Positions 1 to 6,046 of a stretch of DNA of 6,536 nt are shown in pieces. The position numbers and the translations under genes are program-made. The stretch comes from BNXB01 sp031548005 (GTDB lineage Bacteria > Bacteroidota > Bacteroidia > Bacteroidales > Azobacteroidaceae), in contig JAVBRK010000041.1 of the NCBI GenBank assembly GCA_031548005.1, positions 1 to 6,536 on the forward strand, given 5' to 3'. How positions within the stretch are numbered: the stretch's first letter is position 1; each line of letters begins with the position of its first letter. The notes beneath the pieces are model-generated. The model saw nothing but the letters and a program-made list of their open reading frames with translations, was not told the origin of the DNA and did no database searches.

Positions 1-256
1 TTTATTTAGTATATAAGCACAACCATAATGTTTAACTTATGCCGTTTTTCTTATTCAAAATGAATATGAATTGCGTGTCTATCAACTGATTGATTGATCA
101 CAAAAGTATCGATATTATTTTAAAATAAAAAGAAATAACCTTAAAATATTAATAAAAACAGTATGATAAAATATTTATCTGTATTATTTGGGAGAGAATA
201 GCGAAATGTAGCCCCTGTTTTTTATATTTTTTAGATGTTTTGAAGTATGGAAACTT
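1..256. other. AT-rich non-coding flank
   Basis: No supportable gene. Minus-strand frames near the left edge are broken by stops within tens of bases. A 64-codon minus-strand open frame (149-343) runs through the terminator and into the tRNA, so it is not credible. The stretch is strongly A/T-rich and holds a possible leftward -7 box at 101-108 and a threefold TGAT repeat at 87-98. It most likely acts as the spacer between the tRNA unit and a gene beyond the left edge. Confidence 0.6.
101..108 (-). promoter_or_regulatory. Possible leftward -7 promoter box
   Basis: Read on the minus strand this is TACTTTTG, matching the Bacteroidota -7 consensus TAnnTTTG. It lies downstream of the tRNA terminator and points off the left edge, where a promoter for the next minus-strand gene would be expected. 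No clear TTTG-type -33 element is seen 19-21 bases upstream. In such AT-rich DNA a chance match is quite possible. Confidence 0.28.
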
Positions 257-287
257 AAAAAAGCGATCACTATTTCTCAGTAATCGC
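257..287 (-). terminator. Rho-independent terminator of the tRNA-Arg unit
   Basis: On the minus strand, GCGATTAC (287-280) pairs with GTGATCGC (270-263) across a 9-base loop, with one A·C mismatch in the 8-bp stem. It is followed directly by six T residues (262-257). The hairpin begins 24 bases past the tRNA 3' end. The plus strand lacks a T tract after the hairpin, so this works leftward only. Confidence 0.8.
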
Positions 288-311
288 CTGGTAATCAATT
301 TATTATCTTTG

Positions 312-385
312 TGATCCGGTTGAGATTCGAACTCAAGACCCACAGCTTAGAAGGCTGTTGCTCTATCCAGCTGAGCTACCGGACC
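312..385 (-). tRNA. tRNA-Arg, anticodon UCU
   Basis: The 74-base gene folds into a full cloverleaf. The acceptor stem GGTCCGG pairs with CCGGATC (one G·T wobble), with discriminator A at 312. The D stem is GCTC/GAGC with a GG-containing loop. The anticodon stem ACAGC/GCTGT carries loop CTTCTAA, giving anticodon TCT, which reads AGA (and possibly AGG). The variable loop is five bases, and the T stem TTGAG/CTCAA encloses TTCGAAT. The 3' CCA is not encoded: the bases after the discriminator are CAAAG, so it must be added by tRNA nucleotidyltransferase. A -7 box lies about 20 bases upstream and a terminator 24 bases downstream, so the gene looks independently transcribed. Confidence 0.97.
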
Positions 386-404
386 ATCCTTTATTTTGCG
401 AGTG

Positions 405-412
405 CAAAGGTA
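405..412 (-). promoter_or_regulatory. -7 promoter box of tRNA-Arg
   Basis: On the minus strand this reads TACCTTTG, a match to the Bacteroidota -7 consensus TAnnTTTG. It lies 19 bases upstream of the tRNA 5' end, which would put the transcription start roughly 12-15 bases before the mature tRNA. The -33 region is a T-rich run and has no clean TTTG at the ideal spacing. Confidence 0.6.
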
Positions 413-424
413 CAACTATTTGCC

Positions 425-458
425 GAAAAAATAAAAAAATTGCTGCTTTTGTTTTTTC
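425..458. repeat. AT-only quasi-palindrome between lipoprotein gene and tRNA
   Basis: Arms 425-436 and 447-458 are inverted repeats of 12 positions separated by a 10-base loop. Eleven positions pair perfectly; the twelfth (432/451) is a U·G wobble in plus-strand RNA and an A·C mismatch in minus-strand RNA. It begins 13 bases past the lipoprotein stop codon and could help end that transcript, but the arms are almost all A/T and would be weak. It also overlaps the -33 region of the tRNA promoter. Its role is unproven. Confidence 0.3.
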
Positions 459-471
459 AGAATTCAAAATC

Positions 472-1128
472 TTAATTTTTAGGCTTATACAATGCTTTCA
501 GGTCATCTGTAGCAAATGACAGCATTTTCTCTTTTCCGGCAGCATCCATATGGATAATCATATTGGAAAAATAGGTTTTACCCACAACATTGTTAATGTT
601 AGCCTTAATAAAGTCCATCGTATAATCACCGAACTTTTCCGAAATTTCCTGGTAGTTCTTCAGGTACTCAGCCTTCATCTCCTCAGTGGCGGCGCTATCC
701 GCTTCCTTGCTCTGATAGGCAGCAGAGAGGTCTGTCAAGGTAGTATACGCTTTTTTCTCTTCATCCAAGTAATTTTGCAATACATTATTCAACTCGCTTC
801 CTCCGACAATCACATCGTTATTGTAAATATCGACGGTTGCATGACCATTTTCAAGTACGACCCTAAAAAAACGAACAGAGTCGGCCTGCAGGTAGGAGTT
901 GACAACCTGAGGCTGTTCTGCAGAAACTTTCCATTCGAAAGAATTATTTTTAATCTGCACGGTATCGTACTGAATCGTTTCGCCCGATTTTTTACAAAAT
1001 ACGATCTCTTTTCCATCAAACGGGCCTTCATGCACAGTCCCTTTCAAGGTATACTGAGGTTTTTTGGAACAGGATGTTACCGTGAGAGCAATAAAAAATG
1101 CAGACAGAATAAGAGTACGATTTTTCAT
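472..1128 (-). CDS. DUF4369-like lipoprotein without a thioredoxin domain
   Basis: This is a 218-residue protein. Residues 1-19 form a lipoprotein signal peptide: basic KNR, a hydrophobic core, then the lipobox VTSC with the lipidated Cys at 20. The residues after Cys are SKK. They lack the acidic run of the Bacteroidota surface-export signal, so I infer a periplasm-facing anchor. Residues about 26-118 resemble the beta-rich DUF4369 domain, with the family-like pattern YTLKGTV followed later by DTVQI, RFFRVVLENG and GGSELNNVLQNY. Residues 119-218 are charged and mostly helical. In many Bacteroidota relatives this layout is followed by a C-terminal AhpC/TSA thioredoxin fold with a CxxC motif. 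Here the frame ends at KPKN with no CxxC, and only 86 bp separate it from the tRNA. Function unknown; envelope role inferred. The start is the only one that supplies the signal peptide. Confidence 0.85.
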   Translation of the reverse strand: MKNRTLILSAFFIALTVTSCSKKPQYTLKGTVHEGPFDGKEIVFCKKSGETIQYDTVQIKNNSFEWKVSAEQPQVVNSYLQADSVRFFRVVLENGHATVDIYNNDVIVGGSELNNVLQNYLDEEKKAYTTLTDLSAAYQSKEADSAATEEMKAEYLKNYQEISEKFGDYTMDFIKANINNVVGKTYFSNMIIHMDAAGKEKMLSFATDDLKALYKPKN

Positions 1129-1174
1129 ATGGGTCTTTTATTTAATTTTAACCGTTTATTAATAAAATACGCCG

Positions 1175-1182
1175 CAAATTTA
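1175..1182 (-). promoter_or_regulatory. -7 promoter box of the lipoprotein gene
   Basis: On the minus strand this reads TAAATTTG, matching TAnnTTTG. It lies 46 bases upstream of the lipoprotein ATG, which predicts a leader of about 40 bases. A TGTG sequence (1208-1205 on the minus strand), 22 bases upstream, is a weak candidate for the -33 element. Together with the 130-bp gap after trkH, this suggests that the lipoprotein gene has its own promoter. Confidence 0.5.
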
Positions 1183-1203
1183 CATGATAAAATTAGATTT
1201 ACC

Positions 1204-1214
1204 TCACAGTGTGA
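1204..1214. promoter_or_regulatory. Short palindrome at the lipoprotein promoter -33 region
   Basis: TCACA and TGTGA arms flank a single central base, forming an 11-bp palindrome. It sits 21 bases upstream of the -7 box at 1175-1182, so it covers the expected -33 position. That placement would suit an operator, but the motif is short. The arm order is the reverse of a CRP site (TGTGA then TCACA), so it should not be called one. Confidence 0.22.
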
Positions 1215-1245
1215 TGAAAATATGCAGCATTTATCGATATTAAGT

Positions 1246-1258
1246 TCCCGGTACGGGA
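1246..1258 (-). terminator. Small hairpin directly after the trkH stop
   Basis: On the minus strand, TCCCG and CGGGA form a 5-bp GC-rich stem around a 3-base loop, beginning at the base after the trkH stop codon. The next bases are ACTTAA, with no T tract, so it is not a standard intrinsic terminator. It may be a transcript-end or stability element, or chance. No better terminator for the dxs-trkA-trkH operon is visible in the gap. Confidence 0.25.
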
Positions 1259-2728
1259 TTATCTTTTCCAAAAACCGGGAGTAAACAGGATCAGGACTGT
1301 AAATATTTCCAACCGTCCCACGATCATCAGGAAAGACAAGTACCATTTGGCAAAATCAGATAATCCGGAAAACGAGCCGGTGGGACCATGGCTTCCGAGT
1401 CCTGGCCCTACATTCGATATCGAAGTGATGGAGGCGCCGATAGCCTCATCGAAAGTAACTCCACAGAAAAGTAAAACGAGGACACTAAGGATAATGATAG
1501 CAATGTAAAGAAATGCAAATGCCAGTAAACGCTGTACCACCTCCATCGAAATGGCATTACCGTTCAGCCGGACAGGTATAATTGCGCGGGGATGGACCAA
1601 CCGTCCGAATTCATTCAGGGTATTCTTAACCAGTACAACCACCCGGACCACTTTCAATCCTCCGCTCGTTGATCCGGCACAACCACAGATAACCATCAAT
1701 ATCAGAATAATAACCCAGAAAAAAGGCCCCCAGGGGACATAATCCTTAGTATAAAATCCGGTAGTGGTGACCAATGAAACCACCTGAAACAAAGAGGAAC
1801 GGAAAGAGTCGAAACTCCGGATTTCAGGATAACTTATCACCAGACCCAAAGCAATCACAGTCGTAGCAACAAGAATGATCCCTAAAAACCAATGCATTTC
1901 CTCATCTTTCAGTACTCGCTTATAGTCTTTTTTCAATAAAAAGTAATAGAGTGAAAAATTGATCGCCCCTAAAACCATAAAAATAATGACGACAGTCTCG
2001 ATATAAGCCGAATCCCAGTAGGCAATACTGGCCTGTTTGGTGGAATACCCTCCGGTAGACATCGTAGACAAAGCGTGACACAGGGCGTCGTACAAGCTCA
2101 TAGGCCCCAGATAGAGCAAAAGGAACAGTACCGATGTAAGTACTAAATAAATTCCCCAGATACGGATAGCCACCTTGGCCACCCGTGGACGAAATTTCTC
2201 ATGTAGCAGGCCTGTAGTTTCGGCATCGTACAGTTGAGCGGCCCCACCTCCGACTAATGGTAAAAGCGCCAATGAGAATACAACGACTCCAAGACCTCCC
2301 AGCCATTGGGTTACGCAACGCCAGAAAAGTAATCCGTGAGGGATGCTTTCAACATCGTCCAGAATAGTTGCTCCGGTGGTCGTAAATCCTGAAACAGATT
2401 CGAAATAAGCGTCTGTAAAACTCGGAATAGCGCCGCTGATATAAAAAGGGATGGCGCCAAAAAAAGTACATAACAACCAAGTCATAGTCACTGTAAAAAA
2501 GCTTTCCCGTTTGCCGATATTCCAGCTTTTTTTCTTCAGATTCCCCGAAATGGCCAGCAAAGCGCCGGAAACGACACATAATCCGGTAGAGATCAGCAAA
2601 TATCCGAAATCCCATCCTTCATAGGCCAGCGAGATTCCCGAAGCACAAAGCATGAATAAAGATTCAAGAATGAGCGACAGCCCAAGTACCTTCACAATAA
2701 ATCTCCAATTCAAGCCGGGCCCTTTCAT
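1259..2728 (-). CDS. trkH: Trk potassium uptake channel subunit TrkH
   Basis: This 489-residue inner-membrane protein is the K+-conducting subunit of the Trk system, gated by the cytoplasmic TrkA ring. It is close to the usual family length (about 480-500). The fourfold pore repeat is visible, with a filter glycine in each loop: SGFTTTGAT (G119), STMSTGGYS (G226), VTTTGFYT (G324) and SNVGPGLG (G441). Having all four glycines fits K+ selectivity. The conserved gating loop GCAGSTSGGLK lies at 349-359 in the membrane, and the C-terminal GRLEI motif is at 471-475. Hydrophobic segments span the protein, for example about 11-32, 41-61, 78-97, 187-207, 280-299, 335-350 and 400-422. The gene follows trkA after 17 bp with no clear Shine-Dalgarno, so it is very likely co-transcribed. 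The start at MKGPGLNW fits the family N-terminus. Confidence 0.95.
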   Translation of the reverse strand: MKGPGLNWRFIVKVLGLSLILESLFMLCASGISLAYEGWDFGYLLISTGLCVVSGALLAISGNLKKKSWNIGKRESFFTVTMTWLLCTFFGAIPFYISGAIPSFTDAYFESVSGFTTTGATILDDVESIPHGLLFWRCVTQWLGGLGVVVFSLALLPLVGGGAAQLYDAETTGLLHEKFRPRVAKVAIRIWGIYLVLTSVLFLLLYLGPMSLYDALCHALSTMSTGGYSTKQASIAYWDSAYIETVVIIFMVLGAINFSLYYFLLKKDYKRVLKDEEMHWFLGIILVATTVIALGLVISYPEIRSFDSFRSSLFQVVSLVTTTGFYTKDYVPWGPFFWVIILILMVICGCAGSTSGGLKVVRVVVLVKNTLNEFGRLVHPRAIIPVRLNGNAISMEVVQRLLAFAFLYIAIIILSVLVLLFCGVTFDEAIGASITSISNVGPGLGSHGPTGSFSGLSDFAKWYLSFLMIVGRLEIFTVLILFTPGFWKR

Positions 2729-2745
2729 AAATATTTAACAGGTTG

Positions 2746-4080
2746 TTAGTTAAAAAAATTTTCTACTTTGCGCATGGCTGTATCAAGGCAGAAAACAACG
2801 ACGTGATCTCCATCCTGAACCCAGGTGTTACCATCGACGATTTGCGGTTCTCCATTGCGGATCAATCCTCCCAATGTCATATCCCGGGGAAGATTCAGAT
2901 CTTTCACCTGCTTCCGGGTAATCCGGGATCCGGTATGCGCAATAAGTTCGGCAACATCAGCGTTTGCAAAGGCAAGGCATTTGACATTGGACACATCGGC
3001 ATCCAATAAAAACTGATAAATATGGCTGGCTGCAATCAGTTTTTTATTGATCACGGTACCGATATCGAGCTTTTCAGCCATCTGGATATAATCGATATTC
3101 TCGACTTTAGCGACTGTCTTTTTTACACCCTGGGTCTTCGCTGCAACACAGGCCAGAATATTGGTTTCGGAATTTTCCGTCAGCGCGACAAAAGCATCGC
3201 AGTTACTGATATTTTCCTGGGTGAGGAGATCGGTATCCCGCCCGTCCCCGTTAATAATCATAACATTATTGCCCACTTTTTCCGCCAGTTTATAACTTTT
3301 TTCTTTGTCTTTTTCCAGGATCTTGATGCGGATATTTCCCGGAAGGCTCTCTGCCACTTTCAGGGCAATCCGGCTTCCTCCCATGATAATGATCTTATTG
3401 ATATCGAGATCTCCTTTCCCGGAGTGTTTTTTGACAACCTCAATGTGCTCCCGGGTCGTGGTGAAAAACAGAATATCCCCCGACCGGATCTGATCCCGTC
3501 CCTGAGGAATAATCGTTTCCTCCTCCCGTTTGATAGCTACTACGTGGTAAATCTTATTTTCTTTTGACAGATCGTACAAATACTTATTGACAATGGGAGC
3601 GTTTGCTCTTACTTTGACTCCGATCAGGATCAGCGATCCGCCGCAAAGTTCCCACCATTGCCTGCTCCAGGGCCTTTTCAAAGCGCTTACGATTTCACGG
3701 GCGGCGAGCACTTCCGGACAGATCAGGGAATCGACTCCCAGTTTTCTGAAAAACTCGAGATTTTCCGGCAAAAAATATTCATTGTTACTTACGCGTGCGA
3801 TTGTCTTCACAGCCCCGAGATTTGTTGCAAGCATACAGGCAGTCATATTGGTCGATTCTTCGGGAGTTACCCCGATGAAAATATCAGCCTTCCCAATGCC
3901 CGACTTCCGGAGGTCATTGATGGATGTCGGATTTCCGACTACCGTCATAATCTCAAAATTACTGGAGAAATTCAGCCGTTCTTCATTCGGATCCATCAGA
4001 ATGATGTCTTGTTTTTCCCGGGCAAGCATTTTCGACAGGTGAGTTCCCACTTCACCAGCCCCTCCTATGATGATTCTCAT
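2746..4080 (-). CDS. trkA: Trk potassium transporter regulatory subunit TrkA
   Basis: This 444-residue cytoplasmic protein has the duplicated RCK layout of full-length TrkA: RCK_N (about 1-130), RCK_C (about 145-218), a second RCK_N (about 228-350) and a second RCK_C (about 365-440). In this family it binds NAD(H) or adenine nucleotides and gates TrkH. The first Rossmann motif is intact: GGAGEVG at 6-12, with acidic D30 at the end of strand 2, as expected for ribose contact. The second is degenerate, GGSRIA at 234-239, with Ser and Ala where a GxGxxG motif has Gly; E256 occupies the ribose-contact position. The ATG overlaps the dxs stop as ATGA, which fixes the start and suggests translational coupling. 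trkH follows after 17 bp. The product assignment is firm; the ligand preference of each half is not. Confidence 0.96.
   Translation of the reverse strand: MRIIIGGAGEVGTHLSKMLAREKQDIILMDPNEERLNFSSNFEIMTVVGNPTSINDLRKSGIGKADIFIGVTPEESTNMTACMLATNLGAVKTIARVSNNEYFLPENLEFFRKLGVDSLICPEVLAAREIVSALKRPWSRQWWELCGGSLILIGVKVRANAPIVNKYLYDLSKENKIYHVVAIKREEETIIPQGRDQIRSGDILFFTTTREHIEVVKKHSGKGDLDINKIIIMGGSRIALKVAESLPGNIRIKILEKDKEKSYKLAEKVGNNVMIINGDGRDTDLLTQENISNCDAFVALTENSETNILACVAAKTQGVKKTVAKVENIDYIQMAEKLDIGTVINKKLIAASHIYQFLLDADVSNVKCLAFANADVAELIAHTGSRITRKQVKDLNLPRDMTLGGLIRNGEPQIVDGNTWVQDGDHVVVFCLDTAMRKVENFFN
4077..4080 (-). promoter_or_regulatory. ATGA stop-start overlap of dxs and trkA
   Basis: On the minus strand, dxs ends ATG CAA TGA and the trkA start ATG uses the last A of CAA plus TG of the stop. 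The two frames therefore share four bases. This arrangement commonly supports termination-reinitiation, so the two proteins are probably translationally coupled. No separate promoter or ribosome site for trkA is needed. Confidence 0.8.
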
Positions 4081-5975
4081 TGCATTTCGATCAAAGTTTT
4101 ACAAATACTCGCGGCATCCATTCCACAAAGCCGGTACAGCTCGGGAATAGAACCATGTTCGATAAACTGATCGGGGATCCCGATTCTTTTCACTGCAGGA
4201 GAGTATCCGTTATCGGACATAAATTCAAGGACAGCGGAACCTAATCCTCCTTTAACGGTTCCGTTTTCCACCGTTACGATCCGGCGGTATTTTTTGCCGA
4301 TTTCATGCAATAATTCTTCATCGACCGGTTTGAGGTAAATCATATCGTATAAAGCAGCATCGACCCCTTCTTTTTCAGCCATCCGGATAGCTTCTAAGGC
4401 AATATTCCCGATTGGCCCGATACTGATCACCGCCACGTCTTTTCCTTCTTTTATCTTCCGGCCTTTTCCTACGGGTAGAATTTCCATCGGTTGACGCCAT
4501 TCTTTCAGTTCTCCTTTTCCGCGCGGATAACGGATTACAAAAACACCCTGTCCCGGTTGTGAAGCCGTATACATCAGATTCCGCAGATCGATTTCATTGA
4601 ATGGCGAAGCAATGGTAACCTGAGGGATACAACGCAGATACGCCAGGTCGAAAGCCCCTTGGTGAGTCGCTCCGTCTTCGCCGACCAATCCGGCACGGTC
4701 GAGGCAAAGCACCATATCCAACTCCTGAAGTGCAGCGTCGTGGATCAACTGGTCGTAAGCGCGTTGCATAAACGAGGAGTAAATATTGCAGAACGGCACC
4801 ATACTTTCCCTGGAGAGTCCAGCCGAGAAAGTAACCGCATGTCCTTCGGCAATTCCCACATCGAAAGCCCGTTCCGGCATCTCTTTCATCAGAAAGGACA
4901 TTGAGCAGCCTGTAGGCATAGCCGGGGTAATTCCCACCACCTTATCATTCATTCTCGCTAATTCGAGCAACGTATGTCCGAAAACATCCTGATACAACTG
5001 AGGCTCATCGAGTGAGTGCACAACGATCCGCTCTCCGGTTTCCTTATTGAATTTTCCGGGAGCATGCCACAGGGTAGCCTCTTTTTCAGCGGGTTCAAAC
5101 CCTTTCCCTTTAGTGGTCCGCACGTGCAGGAGTTTAGGTCCCTGCATATCTTTGATATCGTTCAACACTTTGACCAGGCCTTCCACATCATTCCCGTCGA
5201 CCGGGCCGAAATAGCGGATATTAAACCCCTCGAACAAATTGTGCTGCTTCGTCAGAAGCGCTTTCAGGCTATTATTAAAGCGAAGGATCAAACCTTTACC
5301 TTCTTCCTTGATAAATCCGCTTTTCCGGAGAGAGCGGTATAATTTATACCGGATATTGTTGTACCACTTTGAAGTGGTGATATTGACCAGGTATTCGCTT
5401 AAACCGCCTACCGGCCTGTCGATGGCCATATTATTATCATTCAGGATGATCAACAGGTTATTCGGATCGGAAGAAGCATTGTTAAGCCCTTCAAAAGCCA
5501 AACCTCCGGTCATGGACCCATCTCCGATTACCGCCACGATTTTACGGTCTTTTTCTGTTTTGAGCGAAGAAGCGATCGCCATTCCCAGGGCTGCCGATAT
5601 CGAGGTAGAGGCGTGGCCCGCTATGAACGGATCGTATTCACTTTCCTTCGGATTGGGAAAGCCACTGATTCCGTCTTTCTTCCGCAGCGTCCGGAAAGCA
5701 TCCCGGCGTCCCGTCAGTATCTTATGAGCATAAGCCTGGTGTCCGACATCCCACACAATCCGGTCGTATGGAGTTTCCAGAACATAGTGAAGGGCGACAG
5801 CTAATTCCACAGCGCCGAGACTCGAAGCGAAATGACCGGGAGTATCGGCCAGCACTTCAATAATGTATTGACGAACCTCTTTGCATATCTGCAGAAGTTG
5901 GTTCGAGTTAAGCTTCCTTAAGTCAGAAGGATAATTTATTTCTTCTAATAATTTATATTCCATATTTTCAGCCAT
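4077..5975 (-). CDS. dxs: 1-deoxy-D-xylulose-5-phosphate synthase
   Basis: This thiamine-diphosphate enzyme condenses pyruvate with D-glyceraldehyde 3-phosphate to give 1-deoxy-D-xylulose 5-phosphate and CO2, the first step of the MEP isoprenoid pathway. Its product also feeds thiamine and pyridoxal phosphate synthesis. The 632 residues match the family length (about 620-640). Visible motifs are GHFASSLG (47-54), GHQAYAHK (78-85), GHAS (120-123), the ThDP/Mg motif GDGSMTGG (151-158) with NDNNM (179-183), the catalytic-glutamate segment DVGIAEGHAV (E377), IYSSFMQRAYDQ (Y399), DRAGLVGEDGATHQG (R427, H438) and YPRG (R485). With a constant offset of 7 these match E. coli E370, Y392, R420, H431 and R478, so the active site appears complete. 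A second in-frame ATG at residue 5 (5961-5963) is a plausible alternative start because the predicted leader to the first ATG is only about 10 bases. Confidence 0.98.
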   Translation of the reverse strand: MAENMEYKLLEEINYPSDLRKLNSNQLLQICKEVRQYIIEVLADTPGHFASSLGAVELAVALHYVLETPYDRIVWDVGHQAYAHKILTGRRDAFRTLRKKDGISGFPNPKESEYDPFIAGHASTSISAALGMAIASSLKTEKDRKIVAVIGDGSMTGGLAFEGLNNASSDPNNLLIILNDNNMAIDRPVGGLSEYLVNITTSKWYNNIRYKLYRSLRKSGFIKEEGKGLILRFNNSLKALLTKQHNLFEGFNIRYFGPVDGNDVEGLVKVLNDIKDMQGPKLLHVRTTKGKGFEPAEKEATLWHAPGKFNKETGERIVVHSLDEPQLYQDVFGHTLLELARMNDKVVGITPAMPTGCSMSFLMKEMPERAFDVGIAEGHAVTFSAGLSRESMVPFCNIYSSFMQRAYDQLIHDAALQELDMVLCLDRAGLVGEDGATHQGAFDLAYLRCIPQVTIASPFNEIDLRNLMYTASQPGQGVFVIRYPRGKGELKEWRQPMEILPVGKGRKIKEGKDVAVISIGPIGNIALEAIRMAEKEGVDAALYDMIYLKPVDEELLHEIGKKYRRIVTVENGTVKGGLGSAVLEFMSDNGYSPAVKRIGIPDQFIEHGSIPELYRLCGMDAASICKTLIEMQ

Positions 5976-5992
5976 CGCTAAAAAATGTTTTG

Positions 5993-6000
5993 CAAAGCTA
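5993..6000 (-). promoter_or_regulatory. -7 promoter box of the dxs-trkA-trkH operon
   Basis: On the minus strand this reads TAGCTTTG, matching TAnnTTTG, 17 bases upstream of the dxs ATG. The predicted transcription start is about 10-12 bases before that ATG, leaving no room for a riboswitch leader. A -33 element is not clear. Confidence 0.6.
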
Positions 6001-6022
6001 CATAATTAACCACATATAAATG

Positions 6023-6030
6023 TATTTTTG
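6023..6030 (+). promoter_or_regulatory. -7 promoter box of the GSCFA gene
   Basis: TATTTTTG matches the TAnnTTTG consensus and lies 16 bases upstream of the GSCFA ATG at 6047. It faces away from the dxs box, with 22 bp between the two boxes. No good -33 element is seen 19-21 bases upstream, and in AT-rich DNA the match could be partly chance, although its placement is right. Confidence 0.45.
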
Positions 6031-6046
6031 CTCTAAAAAAAGATAT

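Noticed and set aside
87..98. Tandem TGAT repeat (three copies)
   Set aside because: Twelve bases of simple repeat in AT-rich DNA is not enough to call a repeat element or binding site.
304..311. Plus-strand TATCTTTG, a match to the TAnnTTTG consensus
   Set aside because: It abuts the tRNA 3' end and would read antisense through the tRNA towards the 3' end of the lipoprotein gene, with no plus-strand gene to serve. Likely chance.
149..343. 64-codon minus-strand open frame at the left end
   Set aside because: It starts inside the tRNA and runs through the terminator hairpin; both structures are far better supported.
312..385. tRNA-Arg as a phage or island attachment site
   Set aside because: tRNA genes are common integration targets, but I see no second copy of the tRNA 3' end, no integrase and no mobile-element gene in the window.
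550..1284. 244-codon plus-strand open frame opposite the lipoprotein gene
   Set aside because: It lies antisense to a gene with a clear signal peptide and domain pattern, extends through that gene's promoter region, and its translation shows no recognisable domain. It is a shadow frame despite its length.
3022..4170. Plus-strand open frames of 151-181 codons opposite trkA
   Set aside because: They overlap one another in different frames and lie antisense to a full-length TrkA. No recognisable domains or promoters support them.
5976..6000. TPP riboswitch in front of dxs
   Set aside because: dxs uses thiamine diphosphate and helps make thiamine, so a riboswitch was considered. The predicted leader is only about 10 bases and no THI-box sequence is seen.
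6020..6046. Upstream in-frame ATG for the GSCFA gene
   Set aside because: It would add nine residues rich in Lys and aromatic residues, overlaps the predicted -7 box, and the family N-terminus fits the ATG at 6047.
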